Of a DNA stretch of 16,906 nt, positions 1 through 8,311 are shown piece after piece. Location: positions 1-16,906 of the forward strand of contig NZ_JAHQVB010000045.1 in NCBI RefSeq assembly GCF_019052655.1. The letters are read 5' to 3'. This stretch comes from Holdemanella porci. Its GTDB lineage: Bacteria > Bacillota_I > Bacilli_A > Erysipelotrichales > Erysipelotrichaceae. Below the pieces are notes generated by a model. The model ran no database searches. It saw nothing but the letters and a program-made list of their open reading frames with translations, and was not told the DNA's origin. The translations under genes and the position numbers were made by a program. Each line of letters opens with the position of its first letter. The first letter of the stretch is position 1.

Positions 1-51
1 AATTACTCGACACTTGTCGCAGATTGGTTTAACAGATGGTCTTACTTTCAT
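1..51 (-). CDS. rpmJ: Ribosomal protein L36, N-terminal 17 codons (runs off window)
   Basis: The last minus-strand frame of the window starts with ATG at 51 and reads MKVRPSVKPICDKCRVI before the edge, which is the canonical L36 N-terminus. Cys11 and Cys14 are the first half of the Cys3His zinc site, so this is the zinc-binding form. L36 is a small protein of the 50S subunit, about 37 residues in full. A perfect GGAGG (59-63) lies 7 nt upstream of the ATG. In most bacteria infA directly precedes rpmJ, but here adk does, with 134 bp between. The missing half should lie just outside the window, probably followed by rpsM, rpsK, rpoA and rplQ. Confidence 0.9.
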   Translation of the reverse strand, partial: MKVRPSVKPICDKCRVI

Positions 52-58
52 CTTTCTT

Positions 59-129
59 CCTCCTACGTAATGATTCACGTATTTTAATGGCCCTGCTAAA
101 ATGCGTATGTGTACATGCGGATTTTAACA
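59..129 (-). promoter_or_regulatory. Possible extended -10 promoter and leader before rpmJ
   Basis: On the minus strand TG-T-TAAAAT (129-121) fits an extended -10 element. No good -35 is seen at 16-18 bp; the best is GATTTA at 144-149. The transcript would start near 114 and carry a leader of about 60 nt ending in GGAGG (59-63). Around it are an 8-bp inverted repeat (73-80 with 133-140, attcacgt/acgtgaat) and a 7-bp hairpin with one GU pair (104-119). Either a promoter for the rpmJ-rpsM half of the cluster or a protein-binding leader would fit. Both are inference. Confidence 0.3.
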
Positions 130-156
130 GAAACGTGAATGTATAAATCGCAAGCA

Positions 157-187
157 AAGTTGCGCTTATATATTATAAGCGCAACTT
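157..187 (-). other. Perfect 14-bp hairpin overlapping the adk stop codon
   Basis: Bases 157-170 pair perfectly with 174-187 around a 3-nt loop. The arm nearest adk includes the last two bases of its TAA stop (186-188). On the minus strand the stem is followed by TGCTTGCGATTT, not a run of T, so it is not a standard intrinsic terminator. It may be a partial terminator, an RNA processing or stability site, or a barrier separating adk from the rpmJ part of the cluster. Confidence 0.6.
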
Positions 188-836
188 ACTTGTTTTTCAA
201 GGCTTCTTTTAATTCTGGCCAAATTTCTTCCATAGATTTTGACGCATCAATTTTTGAAACCATATTTTTTTCTTCATAATATGCGATTACTGGTTCAGTA
301 TTCTTTGCATATTCATCTAAACGAACCTTTAAGCTTTCTTCGTTGTCATCTTTACGTTGTGTTAATTCACCACCGCAAACATCACATACACCATCAAGTT
401 TTGTTGGTTTTGAATAGATGTTGTAGATTTCTCCACAATTTTTACAAGTACGACGACCTGTAATACGACGAGTTAATTCGTCAAATGGAACATCCATATA
501 AACAATTTTTTCAACTGCTAAATCTGTTCCATTAGTCATTTCTTCAAAAGCTTTTGCCTGAGCCAAAGTTCTTGGATATCCATCTAATAAATATCCGTTC
601 TTTTTATCTTCCAAAGTGTTTAAGTAATCCTTAACCATTTTGTTTGTAATTTCATCAGGTACTAATAAACCTTTTTCAGAATATGCTTTTGCTTGTAGAC
701 CCAATTCAGTTCCACCAGCAATATTTGCACGGAAAATATCTCCTGTAGAAATATGATTCAAATTGAATTCTTCTTTGATCTTAGTAGAGAATGTTCCCTT
801 ACCAGAACCAGGAGCTCCCATAATAAATATATTCAT
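186..836 (-). CDS. adk: Adenylate kinase, zinc-binding long form
   Basis: Cytosolic enzyme converting ATP + AMP to 2 ADP (EC 2.7.4.3). The P-loop GAPGSGKGT is at residues 7-15. The AMP-binding segment contains STGD at 30-33 and DGYPRT at 85-90, where most relatives have DGFPRT. The LID domain carries four cysteines (131, 134, 151, 154) placed as in zinc-binding Gram-positive Adks, with GRR before and QRKDDN after. At 216 residues it matches the long bacterial form. The ATG at 836 has AGGAGA upstream. It follows secY after 19 nt, the usual secY-adk pair, but map and infA do not follow. A strong hairpin overlaps its stop codon. Confidence 0.97.
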   Translation of the reverse strand: MNIFIMGAPGSGKGTFSTKIKEEFNLNHISTGDIFRANIAGGTELGLQAKAYSEKGLLVPDEITNKMVKDYLNTLEDKKNGYLLDGYPRTLAQAKAFEEMTNGTDLAVEKIVYMDVPFDELTRRITGRRTCKNCGEIYNIYSKPTKLDGVCDVCGGELTQRKDDNEESLKVRLDEYAKNTEPVIAYYEEKNMVSKIDASKSMEEIWPELKEALKNK

Positions 837-855
837 ATCTATTCTCCTGAAGATC

Positions 856-2151
856 TTAGTCTTCGTAATATTTCTTGTAAGATTTTTGAGTAATCAATCC
901 TTGTACTTGACGTACTGTTTCAATAGCAACACCAACAACGATAATCATTCCTGTTCCACCCAAAGCCATTGAGCTTGGAAGATCAGGCCAAATTAATGGC
1001 ATGACATGTGGCATAACAGCAATAAATGCTAAAGCAACAGATCCTAATACTGTAATTCTTGATAAAACACGGTTAATATAGTCTTTTGTTTCCGAACCTG
1101 GTCGAACACTAGGAATATATGATCCGGATTTACCCAAGTTTTCAGCAACTTTTTCTGGATTAATTTGCATCTTCGTATAGAAGAATGTAAAGAATAAAAT
1201 CAATAATACATAAATTACAAGTGAATACCATGTTTGCAATCCTAACCATTTTTGCATTTCTTTAATGAAATCATTTGATGGAAAGAATGATGCAATTTGA
1301 ATTGGTGCCATCATCAATGAACTAGCAAAGATGACCGGAATAACACTTGCTGAATTGACTTTCAATGGCAAGTAGTTTGCTTCACTTGGTTTACTCAATG
1401 AAATTGAACTTGATGTATATTGAATTGGAATTCTTCTTTCCGCTGTATTAATCAACGTAACAAAGATAATAATTAATAAGTATATTAATATATACGCAGC
1501 AAATAACCAAGCTCCATAGGAAGGCGCAGACTCACCTGAAATTAAGCTTGACCATGCACTAGAGAATTGTTGCGGCATACGCCCAACAATACCAGCCATA
1601 ATTACCATGGAAATACCATTTCCAATACCTTTCATGGAAATTTGGTCTCCAATCCACACTAAAAACATGCTTCCTGCTGCAAATATTGTTGCAATATATA
1701 AAATCTTACTGATTGTAACACCGCCGACAATCAAACCTGTATATGCTTTTGAAAAACCATATACTAATGAGAATGATTGCACAAAGGCAAACACGACCGC
1801 AAGATATCTTGTGTACTTGTCTAATGTTTTACGACCATTAGCCCCTGCTTTACTCAACTCTGTTAAGTGAGGAATAACGTCCATACTTAATAACTGAATA
1901 ATGATAGAAGCTGTGATATAGGGAGTAACTCCTAAAGCGAAGACAGAGAACTGTTCAAGTCCTCCACCTCCTAATAGATTTAACATTGCGAACAATGAGT
2001 TTTCCCCAAGACCATTTACTAAATCTGTTGTATTTACATCAGGTACAGTAATGGCTGATCCCAAACGATAGACAAGAAAGGCAAATAGGGTGAATAGAAT
2101 CCTATTGCGGATATCCTTATTCGTCCACATTGCCTTTATCTTGCCTGCCAT
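856..2151 (-). CDS. secY: Preprotein translocase channel subunit SecY
   Basis: The membrane pore of the Sec translocon, working with SecE, SecG and the motor SecA. It has 431 residues and about ten hydrophobic helices: the first is near 17-37, the last near 397-416 (ALGGTGMIIVVGVAIE). The plug and TM2 region (50-90) is glycine-rich, with the family-typical TPYITASIIIQLL at 76-88. Cytosolic loops carry PSEANYLPLKVN (255-266) and the conserved Arg350 in VRPG, which contacts ribosome or SecA in studied homologues. Start ATG at 2151 lies one base after the rplO stop, so translation is probably coupled. AGAGGTT inside the end of rplO serves as the ribosome binding site. No frameshift or missing segment is seen. 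Confidence 0.97.
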   Translation of the reverse strand: MAGKIKAMWTNKDIRNRILFTLFAFLVYRLGSAITVPDVNTTDLVNGLGENSLFAMLNLLGGGGLEQFSVFALGVTPYITASIIIQLLSMDVIPHLTELSKAGANGRKTLDKYTRYLAVVFAFVQSFSLVYGFSKAYTGLIVGGVTISKILYIATIFAAGSMFLVWIGDQISMKGIGNGISMVIMAGIVGRMPQQFSSAWSSLISGESAPSYGAWLFAAYILIYLLIIIFVTLINTAERRIPIQYTSSSISLSKPSEANYLPLKVNSASVIPVIFASSLMMAPIQIASFFPSNDFIKEMQKWLGLQTWYSLVIYVLLILFFTFFYTKMQINPEKVAENLGKSGSYIPSVRPGSETKDYINRVLSRITVLGSVALAFIAVMPHVMPLIWPDLPSSMALGGTGMIIVVGVAIETVRQVQGLITQKSYKKYYED

Positions 2152-2152
2152 A

Positions 2153-2590
2153 TTATAGAACCTCTACTTTTCCGCCTGCTTTTTCAATTGCTTCTTTAGC
2201 TGACTTAGAGAACTTAACTGCTTCAACAGTTAATTTTTTAGTTAACTCACCGTTACCTAAAACTTTAAGTCCAGAAAGTTCTTTATTAATAATACCAGCT
2301 TCAATTAAAGCTGCTGCATTAACAGTTGCTCCATCTTCGAAACGATTTAATGTTTCAACGTTAACGATAGCATATTCTTTACGGTTGAAGTTAGTGAATC
2401 CACGTTTTGGTAAACGTCTTGCTAATGGTGTTTGACCACCTTCAAAACCTAAGCGAACTCCTCCACCTGATCTTGATTTTTGACCTTTTTGTCCACGACC
2501 GCTAGTTTTCCCGTTCCCGCTTCCAGGTCCACGACCAACACGGTTACGTTCTGTGCGAGTTTCGGCTAAATTCATTGTATGTAATTTCAT
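2153..2590 (-). CDS. rplO: Ribosomal protein L15
   Basis: 50S protein of 145 residues, normal for bacterial L15. The N-terminal half is the basic glycine-rich extension ([18 protein letters not shown], from residue 19) that threads through 23S rRNA. The globular C-terminal half runs from the KRGFTN segment to GGKVEVL. The start is ATG at 2590, behind AGGAGG. Only 15 nt separate it from the rpsE stop. In most bacteria rpmD (L30) sits exactly there and is missing here. The gene is otherwise ordinary and is closely followed by secY. Confidence 0.96.
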   Translation of the reverse strand: MKLHTMNLAETRTERNRVGRGPGSGNGKTSGRGQKGQKSRSGGGVRLGFEGGQTPLARRLPKRGFTNFNRKEYAIVNVETLNRFEDGATVNAAALIEAGIINKELSGLKVLGNGELTKKLTVEAVKFSKSAKEAIEKAGGKVEVL

Positions 2591-2605
2591 CTGATTTACC
2601 TCCTA

Positions 2606-3115
2606 TTACCCGCGAATTTCTTCTGGCTTCTTACCACGAAGCGCAGCAACGCTTTCTACAGTTCTTAAGTTCTGTAATGCATCAACTGTTGCACGAACAA
2701 CGTTGATTTTTGTACGTGATCCTAAACATTTAGTTAAGATATCAGAGATACCTGCAAGTTCAAGGATTGCACGAGTTGCACCACCAGCGATAACACCAGT
2801 ACCTTCGATAGCTGGACGCATGTATACAGATCCTGCACCATATCTACCAGTGATTTCGTGAGGGATTGTTGTACCGATTACTGGTACTGTGAAGATGTTT
2901 TTCTTAGCATCTTCAACGGCTTTTTTGATTGCATCAGGAACTTCGTTAGCTTTTCCTGTACCAATACCTACACGGCCTTTACGATCTCCAACTACAACTA
3001 ACGCAGCAAAACGGAAACGACGTCCACCTTTAACTACCTTAGTTACACGGTTGATTGAGATTACTTGTTCTTCAAATTCTTTTTGGTCTCTTTTTGGTTT
3101 TCTATCCATTGCCAT
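2606..3115 (-). CDS. rpsE: Ribosomal protein S5
   Basis: 30S protein of 169 residues involved in decoding accuracy and mRNA entry. The double-stranded RNA-binding-like N-domain is recognisable from [20 protein letters not shown] (14-33). The C-domain contains [18 protein letters not shown], with the [11 protein letters not shown] segment after it. ATG at 3115 is chosen because GGAGG lies 7 nt upstream; a second ATG two codons on (3109) is too far for that site. It sits between rplR (11 nt) and rplO (15 nt). The lack of rpmD directly after it is the notable point. Confidence 0.96.
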   Translation of the reverse strand: MAMDRKPKRDQKEFEEQVISINRVTKVVKGGRRFRFAALVVVGDRKGRVGIGTGKANEVPDAIKKAVEDAKKNIFTVPVIGTTIPHEITGRYGAGSVYMRPAIEGTGVIAGGATRAILELAGISDILTKCLGSRTKINVVRATVDALQNLRTVESVAALRGKKPEEIRG

Positions 3116-3126
3116 TGTGCGACCTC

Positions 3127-3483
3127 CTAAAATTCCAAGCCAGCTTCACGAGCTGCTTCTGCTAAAGCTTGTACACGACCAGCGTAAACATATCCACCAC
3201 GGTCAAATACAACCTCTTTAATATTCTTTTCTAGTGCGCGCTTAGCAATTTCAGTTCCTACCAAACGAGCTGCTTCCACGTTTCCACCATTTTCTAATTT
3301 CATGTCAACACTTGAAGCACTGACCAATGTGTTTTGGTTAACATCATCAATGATTTGAACATGGATATGTGCGTTACTTCTGAATACGCATAAACGTGGG
3401 CATTCTGGAGTTCCGCTAATTTTTGTACGTACACGTTTGTGACGACGTACACGAGTTTCATTACGTGATACTTTAGTAAACAT
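3127..3483 (-). CDS. rplR: Ribosomal protein L18
   Basis: 5S rRNA-binding protein of the 50S central protuberance, 118 residues, a normal length. The basic N-terminus ([19 protein letters not shown]) precedes the conserved [16 protein letters not shown] strand region. The C-terminus ends with the family signature [20 protein letters not shown] and AREAGLEF. The ATG at 3483 is preceded by AAAGGAGAT. It lies between rplF (21 nt) and rpsE (11 nt). Together with L5 in the same cluster it would bind 5S rRNA during assembly. No anomaly seen. Confidence 0.96.
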   Translation of the reverse strand: MFTKVSRNETRVRRHKRVRTKISGTPECPRLCVFRSNAHIHVQIIDDVNQNTLVSASSVDMKLENGGNVEAARLVGTEIAKRALEKNIKEVVFDRGGYVYAGRVQALAEAAREAGLEF

Positions 3484-3504
3484 TTTTGATCTCCTTTCCC
3501 ACTA

Positions 3505-4050
3505 CTATTTCTTACCTGCTGTTTTACCTTCCTTACGACGGATGATTTCACCAACATAGCGAATACCTTTTCCTTTGTAAGGTTCTGGTCTACGAACAGC
3601 ACGAATATTTGCTGCAAATTCACCAACTTCTTGTTTATCGATACCTGCAACTTTGATAGTTGTAGCAGTTGGACAAGTTACTTCTAAGCCTTCTTTAACT
3701 GGCATCTCAACTTGGTGAGAATATCCAACGTTTAAAGTTAATACGTTTCCTTTCATTGCTGTACGGAATCCGATACCAACTAATTCTAAGTCTTTAGTGA
3801 ATCCTTCAGATACACCAACTACCATGTTGTATAACAAAGCACGAGTTGTTCCGTGTAATTGTTTTGTGTGTTTTTCGTCATTTGGACGTTTTACAGTGAC
3901 AACATTATCTTCTACGTGGATTTCCATCAAAGAAGAGAATGTACGTGTTAAAGAACCCTTAGGTCCTTTAACAGTCACCTCATTCCCAGCAGCTACTTCA
4001 ATAGTAACTCCTGCAGGAACGGTAATCAGTTTATTCCCGATACGTGACAT
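3505..4050 (-). CDS. rplF: Ribosomal protein L6
   Basis: 50S protein of 181 residues near the factor-binding site. It has two similar L6 domains: the first from [15 protein letters not shown] to about residue 82, the second with the C-terminal signature [20 protein letters not shown], followed by a lysine-rich tail (KEGKTAGKK). Length agrees with Bacillota homologues. Start ATG at 4050 follows TAGGAGGATAAAACGTA, an excellent ribosome binding site. The gap to rpsH is 25 nt, among the larger ones in the cluster, and holds only this site. No anomaly seen. Confidence 0.96.
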   Translation of the reverse strand: MSRIGNKLITVPAGVTIEVAAGNEVTVKGPKGSLTRTFSSLMEIHVEDNVVTVKRPNDEKHTKQLHGTTRALLYNMVVGVSEGFTKDLELVGIGFRTAMKGNVLTLNVGYSHQVEMPVKEGLEVTCPTATTIKVAGIDKQEVGEFAANIRAVRRPEPYKGKGIRYVGEIIRRKEGKTAGKK

Positions 4051-4075
4051 TACGTTTTATCCTCCTATATATTTA

Positions 4076-4471
4076 TTACCAAACGTAAGCAATAACTTCT
4101 CCACCTAAGTGGTTCTTTCTTGCTTCTTTGTCAGTCATCATTCCATTGCTTGTAGAAATGATTGCGATACCTAATCCGTTTAATACGCTAGGTAAGTTTT
4201 CAACCTTAGCATAAACACGAAGACCAGGTTTAGAAATACGACGTAAACCGCTGATAACTTTTTCATTGTTAGGTCCGTATTTCAATTCGATATTCAAAGT
4301 TTTCTTAACATCGCCTTCAACGTTGAAGTCTACGATGAAACCTTCGTTTTTCAAAATTTGAGCAATTGCTTTCTTTTCATTGCTCGCTGGCATACTGACA
4401 GAGGCATGCTTTTGTTGCAAAGCATTGCGGATTCTAGTCAGCATATCCGCAATAGGATCAGTCATAATCAT
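4076..4471 (-). CDS. rpsH: Ribosomal protein S8
   Basis: Primary 16S rRNA-binding protein of the 30S platform. In E. coli it also represses the spc operon by binding its mRNA; whether it does so here is unknown. The family N-terminus [17 protein letters not shown] is clear, as is the C-terminal [21 protein letters not shown] segment with the RNA-contacting serines. I place the start at ATG 4471, 10 nt after GGAGG (4482-4486). The same frame opens further at a TTG (4477), only 4 nt from that site, and an ATG at 4465 is too far away. This gives 131 residues, a typical length. Confidence 0.95.
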   Translation of the reverse strand: MIMTDPIADMLTRIRNALQQKHASVSMPASNEKKAIAQILKNEGFIVDFNVEGDVKKTLNIELKYGPNNEKVISGLRRISKPGLRVYAKVENLPSVLNGLGIAIISTSNGMMTDKEARKNHLGGEVIAYVW

Positions 4472-4486
4472 ATGCAATATACCTCC

Positions 4487-4672
<186 letters not shown>

Positions 4673-4685
4673 TTAAAAGCTCCTC

Positions 4686-5225
4686 CTACTTTTTGAAAGG
4701 CATACCCATTTGAGTTAATAATGCCTTTGCTTCTTCGTTTGTTTTCGCTGATGTAACGATTACGATGTCCATACCACGAGTACGGTCTACTTTATCGAAA
4801 TCAATTTCAGGGAAAATGATTTGTTCTTTAATACCTAATGTATAGTTTCCACGACCATCGAAGCTAGTATCGCTAACTCCACGGAAGTCACGTACACGAG
4901 GTAATGAAATGTTGAATAGCTTATCTAAGAATTCATACATTTTTTCTTTACGTAAAGTAACTTTACATCCAATTGGCATACCTTCACGTAATTTGAAGTT
5001 CGCAATTGATTTTTTAGCCTTTGTTACAACTGGAGCTTGACCAGTAATAGCTGTTAATTCTTCAACAGCTTCGTCTAATAATTTAGCGTTAGTGATAGCA
5101 TCACCTACACCAATATTAATAACTACTTTTTCAACGTGAGGTACTTCCATGACAGATTTGTATTCGAAATCTTTCATCATTTGAGGGACAACTACGTTTT
5201 TATATTTTTCTTGTAAACGATTCAT
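4686..5225 (-). CDS. rplE: Ribosomal protein L5
   Basis: 179-residue protein of the central protuberance that binds 5S rRNA and contacts the P-site tRNA. Conserved blocks are visible in order: [16 protein letters not shown] (about 28-43), [22 protein letters not shown] (signature around 60-81), [20 protein letters not shown], and the C-terminal [19 protein letters not shown]. Start ATG at 5225 has GGAGGGT close by. It is 11 nt after rplX and 13 nt before rpsN. Length and motifs match the family. Confidence 0.96.
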   Translation of the reverse strand: MNRLQEKYKNVVVPQMMKDFEYKSVMEVPHVEKVVINIGVGDAITNAKLLDEAVEELTAITGQAPVVTKAKKSIANFKLREGMPIGCKVTLRKEKMYEFLDKLFNISLPRVRDFRGVSDTSFDGRGNYTLGIKEQIIFPEIDFDKVDRTRGMDIVIVTSAKTNEEAKALLTQMGMPFKK

Positions 5226-5236
5226 CTTCTACCCTC

Positions 5237-5557
5237 CTACTTCACTTCGTTACCGCTCTTTTTGAAGACGCGTGTTTTTACATTTTTACCATCTACAACT
5301 TCAACTTTTGTTGTAATACGGCTAGCAACTTTTGCTTTTTCATCATAAAGCATTACATTTGAAACGTGGATTTTAGCTTCTTTTTCAACAATTCCACCTT
5401 CTGGATTTGCTTGAGTTGGTTTCAAGTGTTTTTTTACCATGTTAACACCTTCAACGACAACTCTGTCTTCCTTAGGGAATACAGCTTTTACTTCACCGAT
5501 TGTGCCTTTGTAAGCACCTGTAATAACTTTTACTTTATCACCTTTTTTAATTCTCAC
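5237..5557 (-). CDS. rplX: Ribosomal protein L24 (GTG start)
   Basis: 106-residue 50S assembly-initiator protein. The KOW motif runs from [15 protein letters not shown] (4-18), with the following segment [19 protein letters not shown] typical of L24. The start codon is GTG at 5557. No in-frame ATG lies near the conserved N-terminus, and AGGAGGTG lies about 9 nt upstream, so GTG is well supported. The C-terminus ([13 protein letters not shown]) is a little longer and more basic than in many relatives. It follows rplN by 13 nt. Confidence 0.95.
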   Translation of the reverse strand: MRIKKGDKVKVITGAYKGTIGEVKAVFPKEDRVVVEGVNMVKKHLKPTQANPEGGIVEKEAKIHVSNVMLYDEKAKVASRITTKVEVVDGKNVKTRVFKKSGNEVK

Positions 5558-5570
5558 TTAGACACACCTC

Positions 5571-5939
5571 CTATAATACTTCTGGCGCAAGAGATACGAT
5601 CTTCATGAAGTCTTTATCACGTAATTCACGAGCAACTGGACCGAAGATACGAGTTCCCTTTGGCGTCTTGTCATCTTTAATGATTACACATGCGTTATCA
5701 TCAAATTTGATGTAAGTTCCGTTTTCACGACGAACACCACGACGTGTACGTACGATTACGGCTTTAACTACATCACCTTTTTTTACGGATCCACCAGGAG
5801 TAGCCTGTTTAACAGCACATACAACGACATCACCGATGTTTGCAAATTTTCTTACGCTACCGCCTAAACAACGGATAACTAAAACTTCTTTAGCTCCAGT
5901 GTTGTCAGCAACGCGCATACGACTTTCGTTTTGAATCAT
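5571..5939 (-). CDS. rplN: Ribosomal protein L14
   Basis: 122-residue protein at the subunit interface, forming bridges to 16S rRNA and the binding surface for silencing factor RsfS in studied bacteria. [18 protein letters not shown] opens the protein. The family signature includes [20 protein letters not shown], and the end [12 protein letters not shown] is canonical. Start ATG at 5939 follows AGGAGGAAAGCA. It is 18 nt after rpsQ and 13 nt before rplX. Length is exactly that of most bacteria; nothing odd. Confidence 0.96.
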   Translation of the reverse strand: MIQNESRMRVADNTGAKEVLVIRCLGGSVRKFANIGDVVVCAVKQATPGGSVKKGDVVKAVIVRTRRGVRRENGTYIKFDDNACVIIKDDKTPKGTRIFGPVARELRDKDFMKIVSLAPEVL

Positions 5940-5957
5940 TGCTTTCTCCTCCTAGTA

Positions 5958-6215
5958 TTAACCACGAGCCTTTTCAACGATTTCAACTAAACGGAAACGT
6001 TTTGTAGCAGATAATGGACGAGTTTCCATAATTACTACTTTATCTCCGATACGTGCTTCGTTGTTTTCATCGTGAGCTTTAAATTTCTTAGAATATTTAA
6101 CACGTTTTCCATATAATGGGTGTGTTTTTTTAGTTTCTACCATAACTGTGATAGTTTTGTCCATTTTATCAGACACAACTGTACCACGGTATACTTTACG
6201 AGCGTTTCTTTCCAT
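5958..6215 (-). CDS. rpsQ: Ribosomal protein S17
   Basis: Primary 16S rRNA-binding protein of the 30S body, an OB-fold of 85 residues. [20 protein letters not shown] and [20 protein letters not shown] are family hallmarks. The open frame extends 12 codons upstream to 6251, inside rpmC, but S17 proteins begin at MERN and AGGGAGG (6224-6230) lies about 8 nt before the ATG at 6215, so I use that start. The ribosome binding site overlaps the rpmC TAG stop (6229-6231), which suggests coupled translation. Confidence 0.95.
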   Translation of the reverse strand: MERNARKVYRGTVVSDKMDKTITVMVETKKTHPLYGKRVKYSKKFKAHDENNEARIGDKVVIMETRPLSATKRFRLVEIVEKARG

Positions 6216-6228
6216 AGATACGTCCTCC

Positions 6229-6429
6229 CTACTCTTGGCCAGCGTTTTCACGCTCTGTCAATACAGTTTTAATACGAGCAATTGTTTTCTTTACAGTTTT
6301 TAAACGAGCTGTATTTTCTAACTGTCCTGTGGCTTGCTGGAAACGAAGGTTAAAAAGTTCATCTTTAAGCGTATCGATTTCCTGAAGAAGCTCTTCATTT
6401 GTTTTTTCGCGGATTTCTTTAGCTAACAT
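6229..6429 (-). CDS. rpmC: Ribosomal protein L29
   Basis: 66-residue two-helix protein near the exit of the peptide tunnel, where it helps dock trigger factor and SRP in studied ribosomes. The signature [19 protein letters not shown] (from about residue 22) is clear. Start ATG at 6429 overlaps the rplP stop in the sequence TAATG, so ribosomes finishing L16 are likely to restart here. The last bases contain the ribosome binding site for rpsQ. Length is normal. Confidence 0.95.
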   Translation of the reverse strand: MLAKEIREKTNEELLQEIDTLKDELFNLRFQQATGQLENTARLKTVKKTIARIKTVLTERENAGQE

Positions 6430-6845
6430 TACTTCACTTCTCCTTTTCTAGCAAAACGAGTCTTAACTGGTAATTTGTGAGCAGCAAGACGTAAAGCTTC
6501 ACGAGCTACTTCTTCACTTACTCCACCAACTTCGAACATTACACGTCCCGGTTGAACTACTGCTACCCATCCTTCAGGAGCACCTTTACCAGAACCCATA
6601 CGAACCTCTAGAGGCTTTTTAGTACGCGCCATGTGAGGGAAAATACGAATCCAAACATTTCCTCCACGTTTCATATAACGTGTCATAGCAATACGAGCTG
6701 CTTCAATTTGACGGTTACTTACATAGTTTCCTGATTCAGCAACCAATCCATATTCACCAAAGTCAATAGTACGACCTGCTTTTGAACGACCTTCGTAGCT
6801 CAAACGGTGAGGACGACGATACTTTGTACGTTTAGGCATTAACAT
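6429..6845 (-). CDS. rplP: Ribosomal protein L16
   Basis: 138-residue 50S protein next to the A-site tRNA and the peptidyl-transferase region. The N-terminus [19 protein letters not shown] is canonical, followed by [22 protein letters not shown] and the [19 protein letters not shown] block (about 90-108). In the segment before it, [16 protein letters not shown] replaces the more common FPDKPVTKKPAEVRMG, a small local divergence. The ATG at 6845 overlaps the rpsC stop as TAATG, and its own stop overlaps the rpmC start the same way. Confidence 0.96.
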   Translation of the reverse strand: MLMPKRTKYRRPHRLSYEGRSKAGRTIDFGEYGLVAESGNYVSNRQIEAARIAMTRYMKRGGNVWIRIFPHMARTKKPLEVRMGSGKGAPEGWVAVVQPGRVMFEVGGVSEEVAREALRLAAHKLPVKTRFARKGEVK

Positions 6846-7657
6846 TATTCGTTACCTCCTTTTTCTGCAGGTGCTGCAGCTTTAGCAGCATCTTTAGGGG
6901 CACGGTTTGAACGAGCATCTGGACGACGACGTCCTTTTCCTTTACGCATTGGGCGTTGTTTTGGAGCTTCTGGTTCTTTAACCATTTCACCAGGTAATAC
7001 TTCACCACGGCAGATCCAAACTTTTACACCTAAACGACCATATTGAGTCGCCGCTTCTTCCCAAGCATAGTCAATATCACTACGAAGTGTATGTAAAGGA
7101 ACAACTCCTTCTGAATATCCTTCAGTACGTGCCATATCAGCTCCACCAAGACGTCCAGATACAGCAGTTTTGATACCTTTTGCACCAGCACGCATAGTGT
7201 TTTGAATAGCTTTTTTCTGAGTTGCACGGAAAGATTTACGTCCTTCCAATTCGTTAGCAATCCAACGAGCTACTAAACGAGCATCTAAGTTAGGATTAGC
7301 AACTTCTACAACGTTAATTTGTACGTTCTTTGCAGAAGCGATTTTTGAAACTTGTTTTTTCAATCCTTCGATTGATTTTCCATCTTGACCGATTACTACA
7401 CCAGGGTGTGCAGTACGGATGATAACTGTCATACGACCCTTAGTACGTTCGATTTCGATACGAGAGATTTGAGGGTCTGCCTTACGTTTGTCGACAGCTT
7501 CGTTTGATAATTTAACGTAGTATGCTTCAACCAATTCACGAATCTTAACATCTTCCAATAATAATGTTCCGAATTCTTTATCGTCAGCGTACCATCTTGA
7601 TTGCCAGTCACGAATGACTCCGACACGCATTCCAATTGGACTTACTTTCTGTCCCAT
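6845..7657 (-). CDS. rpsC: Ribosomal protein S3 with low-complexity C-terminal extension
   Basis: 30S protein at the mRNA entry channel. The KH domain shows the GxxG loop at residues 90-93 ([14 protein letters not shown]), and the C-domain includes [31 protein letters not shown]. The conserved core ends near residue 223 (CRGEVLPG). A tail of about 47 residues follows, rich in Lys, Arg, Pro, Ala and Gly (for example [19 protein letters not shown]), making 270 residues against about 218 in B. subtilis. The tail is probably disordered. Start ATG at 7657 is behind AGGAGGTAAGCT. The stop overlaps the rplP start. Confidence 0.96.
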   Translation of the reverse strand: MGQKVSPIGMRVGVIRDWQSRWYADDKEFGTLLLEDVKIRELVEAYYVKLSNEAVDKRKADPQISRIEIERTKGRMTVIIRTAHPGVVIGQDGKSIEGLKKQVSKIASAKNVQINVVEVANPNLDARLVARWIANELEGRKSFRATQKKAIQNTMRAGAKGIKTAVSGRLGGADMARTEGYSEGVVPLHTLRSDIDYAWEEAATQYGRLGVKVWICRGEVLPGEMVKEPEAPKQRPMRKGKGRRRPDARSNRAPKDAAKAAAPAEKGGNE

Positions 7658-7667
7658 AGCTTACCTC

Positions 7668-8003
7668 CTACTCTTTTTCAGCCACTACAACTGTAATGTG
7701 GCTTGTACGTTTGTGAATAGCACTCGCACTACCTTTCGCACGAGGCATGAAGCGTTTCAAAGTAATTCCTTCGTCAGCCCAGCAAGCCTTCACATATAAC
7801 TTGCTTTCATCCAAATCGTTATTGTTAACTGCGTTAGCAACAGCTGAGTGCAATACTTTACCAACAAGGTATCCACCTTTGTTAGGTAAGAATTTCAAAA
7901 TAGCAGCTGCTTCTTCTACGTCTTTTCCACGGATCAAGTCTAAGACTAGTCTTGCTTTACGAGGTTGAATACGTAGAGTTTTTGCGGTAGCTTTTACTTC
8001 CAT
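7668..8003 (-). CDS. rplV: Ribosomal protein L22
   Basis: 111-residue 50S protein whose long beta-hairpin lines the nascent peptide tunnel; changes there give macrolide resistance in many bacteria. [22 protein letters not shown] (from residue 11) and the hairpin region [24 protein letters not shown] (about 81-104) are complete, with no deletion or duplication at the hairpin tip. Start ATG at 8003 follows AGGAGGAGAAGAA. It sits 14 nt after rpsS and 10 nt before rpsC. Normal length. Confidence 0.96.
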   Translation of the reverse strand: MEVKATAKTLRIQPRKARLVLDLIRGKDVEEAAAILKFLPNKGGYLVGKVLHSAVANAVNNNDLDESKLYVKACWADEGITLKRFMPRAKGSASAIHKRTSHITVVVAEKE

Positions 8004-8017
8004 TTCTTCTCCTCCTA

Positions 8018-8293
8018 CTATCTAGATTTCTTATCATCTGATCCATGACCAGTGTATTTACGTGTTGGAACGAATTCACCTAATTTGTGTCCAACCATGT
8101 CTTCTGTTACATAAACAGGAACATGTTCCTTACCGTTATAAACGGCAAATGTGTGTTCAACAAATTGAGGGAAGATTGTAGAACGACGGCTCCAAGTTTT
8201 AATAACTTCTTTTTTTTCAGCTTCGTTTAATGCAACAACCTTTTTCATCAAATGGTCATCACAGAAAGGTCCTTTTTTCAAACTACGACTCAT
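8018..8293 (-). CDS. rpsS: Ribosomal protein S19
   Basis: 91-residue 30S head protein that contacts S13 and the A-site finger. The N-terminus [19 protein letters not shown] and the signature [22 protein letters not shown] (from about residue 57) leave no doubt. The C-terminal [13 protein letters not shown] is a short basic tail of usual length. The start is ATG at 8293 with AGGAGGTAAGATACA before it. It is 18 nt after rplB. Nothing unusual. Confidence 0.97.
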   Translation of the reverse strand: MSRSLKKGPFCDDHLMKKVVALNEAEKKEVIKTWSRRSTIFPQFVEHTFAVYNGKEHVPVYVTEDMVGHKLGEFVPTRKYTGHGSDDKKSR

Positions 8294-8311
8294 TGTATCT
8301 TACCTCCTTGC

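Noticed and set aside
157..187. Standard intrinsic terminator after adk
   Set aside because: The stem is very strong but no run of T follows on the minus strand, so I list it as a hairpin of unknown role.
3300..3650. Open frame of 116 codons on the minus strand spanning rplF and rplR
   Set aside because: It overlaps two certain ribosomal genes in another frame and its sequence resembles no known protein.
6216..6251. Longer S17 start inside rpmC
   Set aside because: The extra 12 residues are not part of the S17 family and a good ribosome binding site points to the ATG at 6215.
7030..7260. Open frame of 76 codons on the minus strand inside rpsC
   Set aside because: It is a shifted-frame shadow of the conserved S3 gene, with no ribosome binding site and no recognisable protein features.
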